From Photobacterium proteolyticum (GTDB taxonomy: Bacteria; Pseudomonadota; Gammaproteobacteria; Enterobacterales; Vibrionaceae), in the NCBI RefSeq assembly GCF_001939735.1, contig NZ_MJIL01000052.1, forward strand, positions 3,147-60,414: 57,268 nucleotides of DNA. Direction: 5' to 3'. The notes beneath the pieces are model-generated. The model saw nothing but the letters and a program-made list of their open reading frames with translations, searched no databases and was not told where the DNA came from. This document shows positions 50,646 to 57,268 of the stretch, one piece after another. Numbering within the stretch: position 1 is the stretch's first letter; each line of letters starts with the position of its first letter. Both the position numbers and the translations under genes were made by a program.

Positions 50646-52883
50646 GTGAAAGTAAACATGAAGTACTTTGCTGCTTTGAGACTAATATGCGTGAAAGTCG
50701 TGCTGTTAGTATCGTTGACAGTCAAGGCGACTGAGCCATCGCCAAAAATTGGGCTGGCCCTGAGTGGTGGCGGGGCAAAGGGGGCGGCGCACATTGGTGT
50801 TTTGGAAGTACTGGAAGAGAATAGAATTCCGGTGCATATGGTTACTGGTACCAGCATGGGATCCTACATTGGTGGCATGTTGGCCCTGGGGTTTAGCGCC
50901 GGTGAAATTAAGCGGCGGACATTTGATATCAATTGGCACGATGGATATTTCGATAGGCTGACAAGAAAAGAGTTACAGCTCAAAGAGAAGAAAAGAACAG
51001 ATGAGTTTCTGTTATATACCGATATTGGTTTATCCCTTGATGGGGAAATAAAGCCCCTTCCCGGTCTGGTTCTGGGGCAAAAAATGGCGAGTATGCTGAG
51101 AGAGCTAACGGGTAACCCGCCGAACTTCGACAGTTTCGACCAACTTGTTATTCCTTATCGGGCCGTGGCAACGGATCTGGAAAAAATAGAACCGGTTGTT
51201 CTCGACAGCGGCAATCTTGTCCAGGCGATGCAGGCCTCGATGTCTGTCCCCGGAGCATTGAGGCCGGTACAAAAAGATGGCCGCCTGCTTGTTGATGGCG
51301 GTATTGTTAATAATATGCCGGTTGATCAGGTGAAGATGCTGGGCGCCGAGATCGTGATCGCTGTCGATTTGCGCGATGCCATGTTTAAGCTGGAGGATCT
51401 CAACTCTGCCGTGAATGTGGTGAATCAGCTGACAACTTACATGACAAATACAGGCAGTGATCAGCAGGTGGCACTGCTCAATTTGGACCGGGATGTTTAT
51501 ATCGTTCCCGATGTGTCTTATATGGTAGCCACTGATTTTAATTTGATGTATCAGGCCTATCGCAGCGGGCGTGAAGCGGCATTGGCCCAGCTTCCCAAAT
51601 TATTGCGATATCAGATTGATGAACAACAATATGCTAGATACATGGCAGACAAACGTCGTCAGTGGCTTCCGGCAACCTATTCGTTTACTGATATCCATAT
51701 TGTGAATCAAACGACATTGAGCGATACCTCGCTGTATGAGTGGTTATCGCTTGAGCCCGACCGGAATTACAGTGTCAAGGAGCTGGAGCAGGCAATAGAC
51801 AGGCTCTATGCCAAGGGCATCTTTGAAAAAATCACCTATGAGGTAGAGGAAGACGGTAAACATCTGTCGATCATTGTGGTTGAAAAAGCGTGGGGGCCAG
51901 GTTATCTCAATCTCAAGTTATCGATAGAAAGAGACAACGAGCAACGGCCTAATTACGCCGTGGGCGCGGAATACCTATTGACCAATGTGACCCGAACCGG
52001 GGGAGAGTGGAAGTCTAAAATATTGCTAGGTGTTCAGGACAAACTGACAACGGGGCTGTATTTGCCTCTGGATTATCAGCAGCAGTACTTTGCGGAGTTT
52101 GGGATAGGCTGGCAGCAGGAAATCAGAGAGTTTAACAATGTCGCTCGGTTCGATGCCGACCAAGATGAAGTGAAGTACAAATCGCTACAGCTCTTTTCCC
52201 AGCTAGGCTGGAATATCGAACGGGATAGTCGACTGTTGATGGGGATAGATGGTGGCTACAGCGACACACAGGGCGAATTTTCGGCGGTGCCAAAGCAGGA
52301 AGTGACCAGCCTGAGCGGTTATGGCGAGTATAACTACGATAGCCTGGATAATTTTTTCTTTCCAAGCACTGGGACACTGCTGGACGTACAATTGGGTTAC
52401 CGGTATTCGGATGCAGAGATCGAAAACGGAGATATATCCGAGTCGGTGCCGTATCTGGACTCTCAAATGATTCAACCGCTGACATGGGATGAGCACTCTG
52501 TCGTTGCCTTGGTTAGGGCGTCAGGCTCTGAATCAAATGCCTTTTATCCGGTATCACCGCAAAGTCTCGGTGGCCTGTTTAATCTATCCGGGTTCAATCG
52601 TTTCCACTTAACTGGCAATTACAGTGCGTTTGGGTCGTTAATCTATCGCTATCATGTTGATGATGTGAACTTCAAACTGTTCTCGGCGCCTTTATACCTG
52701 GGTGGTTCAATCGAGCGGGGCGGTGTATGGCTCGACAAGGATGACATTAGTTGGGATTCATCTATCACGGCCGGGAGTGTGTATATCGCACTCGATACTT
52801 TACTTGGCCCCGCGGTTCTGGCGTACGGAGTCGCAGAGAACGACAATGGTTCGCTGTACTTTGCATTTGGGAGTCAGCTATAG
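50646..52883 (+). CDS. Patatin phospholipase fused to POTRA and outer-membrane barrel
   Basis: A 745-residue protein in three parts: signal peptide (to about 28); patatin domain with oxyanion loop GGGAKG (41-46), nucleophile Ser70 (GTSMG) and Asp217 (DGG); a POTRA-like segment (about 345-425); and a BamA/Omp85-type 16-strand barrel ending in FAFGSQL. This is the layout of PlpD-type (type Vd) autotransporters, where the patatin domain is carried to or held at the surface. GTG 50646 is chosen because AGGAGG lies 9 bases upstream. It is divergent from pldA. Confidence 0.93.
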   Translation: MKVNMKYFAALRLICVKVVLLVSLTVKATEPSPKIGLALSGGGAKGAAHIGVLEVLEENRIPVHMVTGTSMGSYIGGMLALGFSAGEIKRRTFDINWHDGYFDRLTRKELQLKEKKRTDEFLLYTDIGLSLDGEIKPLPGLVLGQKMASMLRELTGNPPNFDSFDQLVIPYRAVATDLEKIEPVVLDSGNLVQAMQASMSVPGALRPVQKDGRLLVDGGIVNNMPVDQVKMLGAEIVIAVDLRDAMFKLEDLNSAVNVVNQLTTYMTNTGSDQQVALLNLDRDVYIVPDVSYMVATDFNLMYQAYRSGREAALAQLPKLLRYQIDEQQYARYMADKRRQWLPATYSFTDIHIVNQTTLSDTSLYEWLSLEPDRNYSVKELEQAIDRLYAKGIFEKITYEVEEDGKHLSIIVVEKAWGPGYLNLKLSIERDNEQRPNYAVGAEYLLTNVTRTGGEWKSKILLGVQDKLTTGLYLPLDYQQQYFAEFGIGWQQEIREFNNVARFDADQDEVKYKSLQLFSQLGWNIERDSRLLMGIDGGYSDTQGEFSAVPKQEVTSLSGYGEYNYDSLDNFFFPSTGTLLDVQLGYRYSDAEIENGDISESVPYLDSQMIQPLTWDEHSVVALVRASGSESNAFYPVSPQSLGGLFNLSGFNRFHLTGNYSAFGSLIYRYHVDDVNFKLFSAPLYLGGSIERGGVWLDKDDISWDSSITAGSVYIALDTLLGPAVLAYGVAENDNGSLYFAFGSQL

Positions 52884-52935
52884 CGATGCTGAAGGGTGGA
52901 TGTGATCCCTGTTTTGCTTTCTCGCAGCGACCAGG

Positions 52936-52950
52936 TATCAAGACTTGATA
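52936..52950. promoter_or_regulatory. Palindrome TATCAAG-a-CTTGATA
   Basis: Perfect 7-base arms around one base, 53 bases after the patatin gene and 165 bases before the acyl-CoA ligase. A DNA-binding site is more likely than an RNA hairpin because the loop is too small. Confidence 0.4.
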
Positions 52951-52982
52951 GTTGCTATTGGTGATCACATAAATTTAACATT

Positions 52983-52996
52983 TAAACGACTGTTTA
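52983..52996. promoter_or_regulatory. PsrA-like dyad TAAAC-gact-GTTTA
   Basis: The dyad resembles the known PsrA operator (AAAC-N2-4-GTTT) that represses fatty-acid degradation genes in several gammaproteobacteria. It stands 119 bases before the acyl-CoA ligase start codon. Confidence 0.4.
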
Positions 52997-53114
52997 TTGA
53001 CAATCGGTCGGGGCTTATCTAGTTATATCATTCTACGCTGCTCAATATTTCTCTGATTTTTAGGTATTTAGTGTCTGTATCAATGATAATCAACGAATAA
53101 CAAGGTAATCATCT

Positions 53115-54668
53115 ATGATGAGTCTAGCTGCTGCCCTGCAAAGAAATGCCAGTTGTAAACCTGATAAAGTTGCGATTATTTGTGGTGATACCCATATCAC
53201 TTACGCCGAGTTTGATGTCCTGGCCAGCAAGGTGGCCAATGGCCTGATAGCCAAAGGGGTTCTGCCCGGTGACAAGGTGGCGCTCAGCTGCCCGAACCTG
53301 CCCTTCTTCCCCATTATCTATTACGGTATCCAGAAAGCCGGAGCAGTCGTGGTGCCGCTTAATGTACTGCTCAAAGAACGAGAGATTAAATACCACCTGG
53401 AAGACTCTCGGGCGAAGTTCTTTTTCTGCTTTGAGGGAACAGATGTATTGCCTATGGGAGAAGCCGGGATTGCGGCATTTAACCAGGTCGATCATTGTCT
53501 GGATATGGTCGTAATGACAGCCGATCAGAATCAGCACTCATTTAATGGCCAGCCCTCGTTTTCTGCGTTTATTAAAGAGTGTGATCCTCAATGTGATTAC
53601 CTGCCTCGTCGTGCAGACGATACGGCCGTTATTCTATATACCTCCGGAACAACCGGGCTACCGAAAGGGGCCGAACTGACGCAGGGGAATATGGTTTGTA
53701 ATGCCCTGGTAAGTGAAAACCTGATGGCGGCACAAGCCGACGATGTCCAACTGGTAACCCTGCCTCTGTTTCACTCATTTGGTCAGACCGTTAACATGAA
53801 CGCTTCCGTCTTTGCTGGGGCGACCATGGTATTGGTGCCGAGGTTCGAGCCTGCAACGGTACTGGAAATGATTGCTGAGCATAAAGTGACGGTGTTTGCC
53901 GGGGTGCCGACTATGTATATTGCTCTCAATCACTGTCCAAACGAACTGGATGTTTCTTCGTTGCGGCTGGCAATCAGTGGTGGCTCTTCGATGCCTAAAG
54001 AAGTGATTCATGTGTTTGAAGAGAGGTTTAACGTCCCGATCCTTGAAGGCTATGGTCTGTCGGAAACCAGTCCTGTTGCCTGTTTCAATCATCTGGATCA
54101 GGAACGGATCCCGGGCTCGGTTGGTCAGCCGATTCAGGGCGTTGAAATTCGTCTTGCCGATGTCAAAGGTGAGCCCGTTGCCTGTGGGGAGGAAGGGGAG
54201 GTGATTATTCGTGGTCATAACATCATGAAGGGATACCTTAACCGACCGGAAGAAAATGAGAATGCGATCCGTGATGGCTGGTTCTTTACCGGCGATATCG
54301 GGCGATTTGATGAAAAGGGAAACCTGTACATTGTTGATCGGGTTAAAGACTTAATCATTCGTGGCGGATTTAATGTGTACCCGCGAGAAATTGAAGAAGT
54401 GTTCATGACCCATCCCGCTGTGGCCATGGTGGCAGTGATCGGCATACCTGATCAGGAATACGGTGAAGAAATCAAAGCCTATGTGGTACTGAAAGATGGG
54501 GCTGATGCGGATGAGCAGGTGCTTTATGAATGGGGTAAGGCCCAGTTTGCCACGTTCAAATACCCAAGGAGTGTTGAGATTCGTCAACAACTCCCAATGA
54601 GTGCAACGGGCAAAATCCTGAAAAAAGATCTCAAAGCCGAGGTCCGGATGATGCAGTCAGCTAAGTAG
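53115..54668 (+). CDS. Fatty-acyl-CoA synthetase (AMP-binding enzyme)
   Basis: A 517-residue acyl-activating enzyme: P-loop-like YTSGTTGLPKGAELT near 174-188, GYGLSETSP near 315, FTGDIGRFDEKG near 393, RVKDLIIRGGFNVYPREIEE, and the C-terminal catalytic Lys in SATGKILKKD. It makes acyl-CoA from fatty acid, ATP and CoA. No beta-oxidation genes lie alongside, but two phospholipase genes immediately upstream could supply fatty acids. The start is ATG 53115 or 53118, following AAGG. Confidence 0.92.
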   Translation: MMSLAAALQRNASCKPDKVAIICGDTHITYAEFDVLASKVANGLIAKGVLPGDKVALSCPNLPFFPIIYYGIQKAGAVVVPLNVLLKEREIKYHLEDSRAKFFFCFEGTDVLPMGEAGIAAFNQVDHCLDMVVMTADQNQHSFNGQPSFSAFIKECDPQCDYLPRRADDTAVILYTSGTTGLPKGAELTQGNMVCNALVSENLMAAQADDVQLVTLPLFHSFGQTVNMNASVFAGATMVLVPRFEPATVLEMIAEHKVTVFAGVPTMYIALNHCPNELDVSSLRLAISGGSSMPKEVIHVFEERFNVPILEGYGLSETSPVACFNHLDQERIPGSVGQPIQGVEIRLADVKGEPVACGEEGEVIIRGHNIMKGYLNRPEENENAIRDGWFFTGDIGRFDEKGNLYIVDRVKDLIIRGGFNVYPREIEEVFMTHPAVAMVAVIGIPDQEYGEEIKAYVVLKDGADADEQVLYEWGKAQFATFKYPRSVEIRQQLPMSATGKILKKDLKAEVRMMQSAK

Positions 54669-54721
54669 CGCTTTGCTGGTGAAACGGCAAGACATGGCAT
54701 GTCTTGAACCAACCTACTATA

Positions 54722-54745
54722 AGCAGGGGATCCCCCTGCTTTTTT
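54722..54745 (+). terminator. Terminator of the acyl-CoA ligase gene
   Basis: AGCAGGGG and CCCCTGCT form an 8-bp GC-rich stem with a 3-base loop, followed by TTTTTT. A second small dyad (AAGACATG / CATGTCTT, about 54690) sits just upstream. Confidence 0.88.
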
Positions 54746-54924
54746 ACGTGTTTATCTGTATCTGCCTTGGCGATGCTCTCATACAATCCTGATGTTTGCT
54801 GTGTTGGTATTTGAAGGCGCTGAATAGGGCATCAGCAGCTAAACTGTAATGATATCAATAAGTGATTTATCAACAGACCCCCTTGACTCGGAGGCTGATT
54901 GTCGATGACAAGCTCTGAGGAGGA

Positions 54925-55305
54925 ATGATGAGTAACGTACATGGTATCTCGATGGATGTTGAGCGGGTGGATGAAATGGTCTTTATGGAATTCAAGGCCA
55001 TTGGCACCCTGACCCATTCGGATTATGAAAAGATCACGCCATTGATTGAGGATGCGCTGGTGGATGTCGAACAGCCGATCGTCAATGTTTACGTCGATGG
55101 TACCGATTTTGAAGGCTGGCAGCTCCAGGCCGCCTGGGATGATTTAAAGCTGGGCTTAAAGCACGGTAAGAAATTCAACAAAGTTGCGTTTTACGGCAAC
55201 ACCCGGTGGCAGGAAGTAATGTCCAAGATGGGAAGCTGGTTCGTTTCCGGAGAGTTCAGATATTTTGAGGAGCCGCTTGACGCATTGAGCTGGCTACGGG
55301 AATGA
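54925..55305 (+). CDS. SpoIIAA-like (STAS-fold) protein
   Basis: A 126-residue protein with the SpoIIAA-like pattern: a first strand (VFMEFKAIGTLTHSDYEKITPLIE), VNVYVDGTDFEGW in the middle and KVAFYGNTRWQEVMSKM followed by WFVSGEFRYFEEPLDALSWL at the end. Such lipid-binding-like STAS proteins are widespread and their roles are poorly defined. The ribosome site GAGGAGGA precedes ATG 54925/54928. Single-gene unit downstream of the terminator at 54722. Confidence 0.87.
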   Translation: MMSNVHGISMDVERVDEMVFMEFKAIGTLTHSDYEKITPLIEDALVDVEQPIVNVYVDGTDFEGWQLQAAWDDLKLGLKHGKKFNKVAFYGNTRWQEVMSKMGSWFVSGEFRYFEEPLDALSWLRE

Positions 55306-55464
55306 TATTTAGAGCTTACTGCAGATTAGCGGCTATAGTACTGAAATTACTATTGAATTAGAATAAGTAAATATTAAATATGACTCGTATTGAGTATGGT
55401 GTGCGGGTGTTGCCGCTATATTCAGTTATTAGTTTGATACGTTAGTACTATTCACAGGTTTAAA

Positions 55465-56115
55465 ATGGATATTAATAAAACTGCGGTTGCAGTACTGTTC
55501 GCATTGCTCCCAATATCGGCTCATGCCAAGGATGCAGAGCTGGCCGATTCGACCTTTCGATATTTTGCCAGCATAAAGGGCGGAATGAGCCAGCTCAGTA
55601 ATTCTGATCGCGTTGTACTGAGTAATGGCAGTAAGCTGGACGCTGAGTCCACCTCACATGAGGGCTTTGCTGGTATTGATATTGGCGCATATACCCCCGG
55701 TGGCAAGAGCAGGATATATTACAGTTTTGAGCAGCATACATCTGAAACTAAGTTCCAGGATACTTCTGCCTACGAAACCAAAGCCAACATGCACTTGATC
55801 AGTGCCGATTACTTGTTCCGCCATGATAAGTCCGTCACCCCCTTTGTTGGGTTGCATATCGGTTATTCCTCGGTGGAGCCGGATTCGCAGTTTCCGGACG
55901 GGTTTGATGTGAGCGGAATTGTATTCGGCCTGCAGGCGGGTATGAACTGGCAAGTCGCAGAGCCGGTCAGGGTTGAGCTTGGGCTGCGTCATTCACTGGT
56001 TCCTACCGATATTGAAACCTGGAATGGTACCGACAGCGACGGAAATGCCGTGAAGTTTGAATCACAGCAGAATGGGGTTACCTCTCTCTTTATTGGCGCT
56101 TCTTATCTGTTCTAA
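55465..56115 (+). CDS. Small outer-membrane beta-barrel protein
   Basis: A 216-residue protein with a signal peptide (to about 21, AHA-KD), then eight alternating amphipathic strands in the style of OmpA/OmpX-type barrels, ending in FIGASYLF with the terminal Phe that the BAM complex recognises. It has no peptidoglycan-binding domain. Specific function unknown. The 158 bases upstream are AT-rich and probably hold its promoter. Confidence 0.85.
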   Translation: MDINKTAVAVLFALLPISAHAKDAELADSTFRYFASIKGGMSQLSNSDRVVLSNGSKLDAESTSHEGFAGIDIGAYTPGGKSRIYYSFEQHTSETKFQDTSAYETKANMHLISADYLFRHDKSVTPFVGLHIGYSSVEPDSQFPDGFDVSGIVFGLQAGMNWQVAEPVRVELGLRHSLVPTDIETWNGTDSDGNAVKFESQQNGVTSLFIGASYLF

Positions 56116-56167
56116 CTGACAGAATATGTTCTGTGCGCCTTATTCGATAGGTTACGGACTCACGCTG

Positions 56168-56198
56168 TTGTTTACTCCCGTTTTCAGCTGCGTATAAT
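56168..56198 (+). promoter_or_regulatory. Sigma-70-type promoter of the PTPS-like gene
   Basis: A perfect TATAAT at 56193-56198 is preceded by TTGTTT/GTTTAC at 56168-56175 with 17-19 base spacing. It is 45 bases upstream of the TTG start codon at 56243. Confidence 0.5.
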
Positions 56199-56242
56199 GC
56201 CCTGCTAGTTTAACGACAACCATTATCATTAAGGACTTCACG

Positions 56243-57118
56243 TTGAAGCTATTTGTCAGAGATCTTACCGTTATCGATGCTTCTTACCTGTGCGAACAGC
56301 GAGGTATGGTCGGAGAAAGTTGGATCCTCGATGTGGTGATGTCGGGTGAGCTGAATGAAATGAGCATGGTGCTTGATTTCAGCAGGGTCAAAAAGCAAAT
56401 CAAGCAATTGGTGGATGAGTTTGTCGATCACCGCCTGATTGTACCGACCCGCAATTCCCGTATTCATGTAGCCGAAAGCCAGCCAGGTTACGCAACGGTC
56501 GACTTGCTCCGTGACGAGACAAGTATTCATTTGAATTGCCCGGATCAGGCCTACTGCTTTATTGATGATGATGCAGTAACGATTGAGTCAGTCACCCGCC
56601 ATCTGTACCAGGTGCTTGACGGTAAGTTACCGGATAATGTGCAAGGGCTGGAATTGACCTTGCGCCATGAGAAAATCCAAGGGGCTTTTTATCATTACAG
56701 CCACGGGCTTAAAAAGCATGACGGAAACTGTCAGCGAATAGCCCATGGTCACCGCTCTCCTGTAGAGTTGTTTGTCGATGGCCAGCGAGATGCCGAGCTA
56801 GAACAGCAATGGGCGCAGCGTTGGCAGGATATCTATCTGGGTAGCCGTGAAGACGAGGTTGCGTTGTCTGAGTTGAACTTGAGCAAGCATGCGGCTGGTA
56901 TTTCTGAGTTGACCCATTATGGCTTCCGTTATCAGGCACCTCAGGGGGAGTTTGAGTTGGCGATTGCCCGTTCGGAAACAGAGATGCTGGATACCGATAC
57001 CACCGTAGAGCTGTTGGCACATTATATTGCTGAGCAGGTAAGCCCAATGGTTGCGGGCAAGTCCCTGGACGTGGTCGCTTACGAAGGGGTTGGCAAAGGC
57101 GCCATGGCCTCTGTTTAA
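56243..57118 (+). CDS. Two-domain 6-pyruvoyl-tetrahydropterin synthase / QueD-like protein
   Basis: The 291-residue product is about twice the length of QueD (about 120). Both halves follow the PTPS fold. The N-terminal half keeps MVLDFSRVKKQIKQ and DHRLIVP but has lost the HGH zinc site (GES at 24-26). The C-terminal half carries the metal-type residues H151, H154, C163, H168 and H170 (HYSHGLKKH, RIAHGHRS). The start is TTG 56243, supported by AAGGA 7 bases upstream and no alternative ATG nearby. It probably acts on a pterin or 7-deazaguanine precursor; a diverged function is possible. Confidence 0.85.
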   Translation: MKLFVRDLTVIDASYLCEQRGMVGESWILDVVMSGELNEMSMVLDFSRVKKQIKQLVDEFVDHRLIVPTRNSRIHVAESQPGYATVDLLRDETSIHLNCPDQAYCFIDDDAVTIESVTRHLYQVLDGKLPDNVQGLELTLRHEKIQGAFYHYSHGLKKHDGNCQRIAHGHRSPVELFVDGQRDAELEQQWAQRWQDIYLGSREDEVALSELNLSKHAAGISELTHYGFRYQAPQGEFELAIARSETEMLDTDTTVELLAHYIAEQVSPMVAGKSLDVVAYEGVGKGAMASV

Positions 57119-57268
57119 TTCTGCTGTTATCTATGCTTCTGACTAATTAGGCCATGAATAGACGGTCTTAAAATAAGTCGCGATTGTTTCTAGGGCGTGT
57201 TGATCTTTCGTGAGTGTTTTTTGAACAGCATGGTAAAGAGTTATAATTTGCTTCGCCAAAAGTAAAAC
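57119..57268. other. Right-end intergenic stretch
   Basis: These 150 AT-rich bases follow the PTPS-like gene. I see no gene, terminator hairpin or RNA structure before the window ends. Confidence 0.6.

Overview
The window reads as chromosomal DNA of a marine gammaproteobacterium of the family Vibrionaceae. Its mid-range base composition, the DUF2860 outer-membrane gene, the CitA/CitB-type two-component system beside tctCBA, the OMPLA phospholipase gene and a dispersed palindrome beginning TATACCCAAG are all compatible with a Photobacterium-like relative. This assignment is inference: no rRNA or housekeeping marker lies in the window. I saw no prophage, integrase, insertion sequence, CRISPR array or complete tRNA.

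Layout. 0.2-6.2 kb: an EamA transporter, then an RstA-like response regulator that has lost its phospho-acceptor aspartate, running into a gene for a very large envelope protein (HEXXH peptidase domain, beta-propeller, beta-barrel), then a glycosyltransferase. 6.3-13 kb: a complete RND efflux operon (adaptor, pump, outer-membrane factor) with a codirectional LysR regulator and a clean palindrome in front of the operon. 13-18.7 kb: small accessory genes (GNAT, AraC-type regulator, PspB-like miniprotein, unknown exported protein, copper chaperone plus DUF2946 protein, a frameshifted lipoprotein, an SMR transporter). 18.9-23.7 kb: an AraC regulator, a lipoprotein hydrolase and an NAD(P)-binding protein in one run, then a short-chain dehydrogenase and a GH18 protein with no signal peptide.

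24-31.8 kb is the most coherent unit: a CitA/CitB-type sensor/regulator pair divergent from tctC-tctB-tctA, followed by a class III CoA-transferase and a citryl-CoA-lyase-type enzyme that overlap by 4 bases. Together they suggest a tricarboxylate uptake and cleavage route in which the acid is activated by CoA transfer and then split, without the ACP-dependent citrate lyase complex. 31.8-35.5 kb encodes envelope proteins (FadL-like barrel, DUF3179 membrane protein, and a DUF2860 barrel broken by an in-frame TGA). 35.6-43.4 kb holds an S66 peptidase, MarR regulator, cytochrome b561-like and c-type cytochrome genes, a TPR protein, a GMC oxidoreductase and its divergent LysR regulator.

43.6-47.3 kb: a NupC-type transporter, then a MATE exporter divergent from a LysR gene. 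The gap between them holds a LysR-type dyad followed by nine perfect copies of a 7-base repeat, a likely hypervariable locus. 47.4-57.1 kb: a PhoD-like phosphatase, OMPLA phospholipase divergent from a patatin phospholipase fused to an outer-membrane barrel, a fatty-acyl-CoA ligase, a SpoIIAA-like protein, a small barrel protein and a two-domain 6-pyruvoyl-tetrahydropterin-synthase-like protein.

Two genes are broken in the sequence as given (lipoprotein near 18.1 kb, DUF2860 near 35.35 kb). Both breaks are single-base events and could be real mutations or sequence errors.
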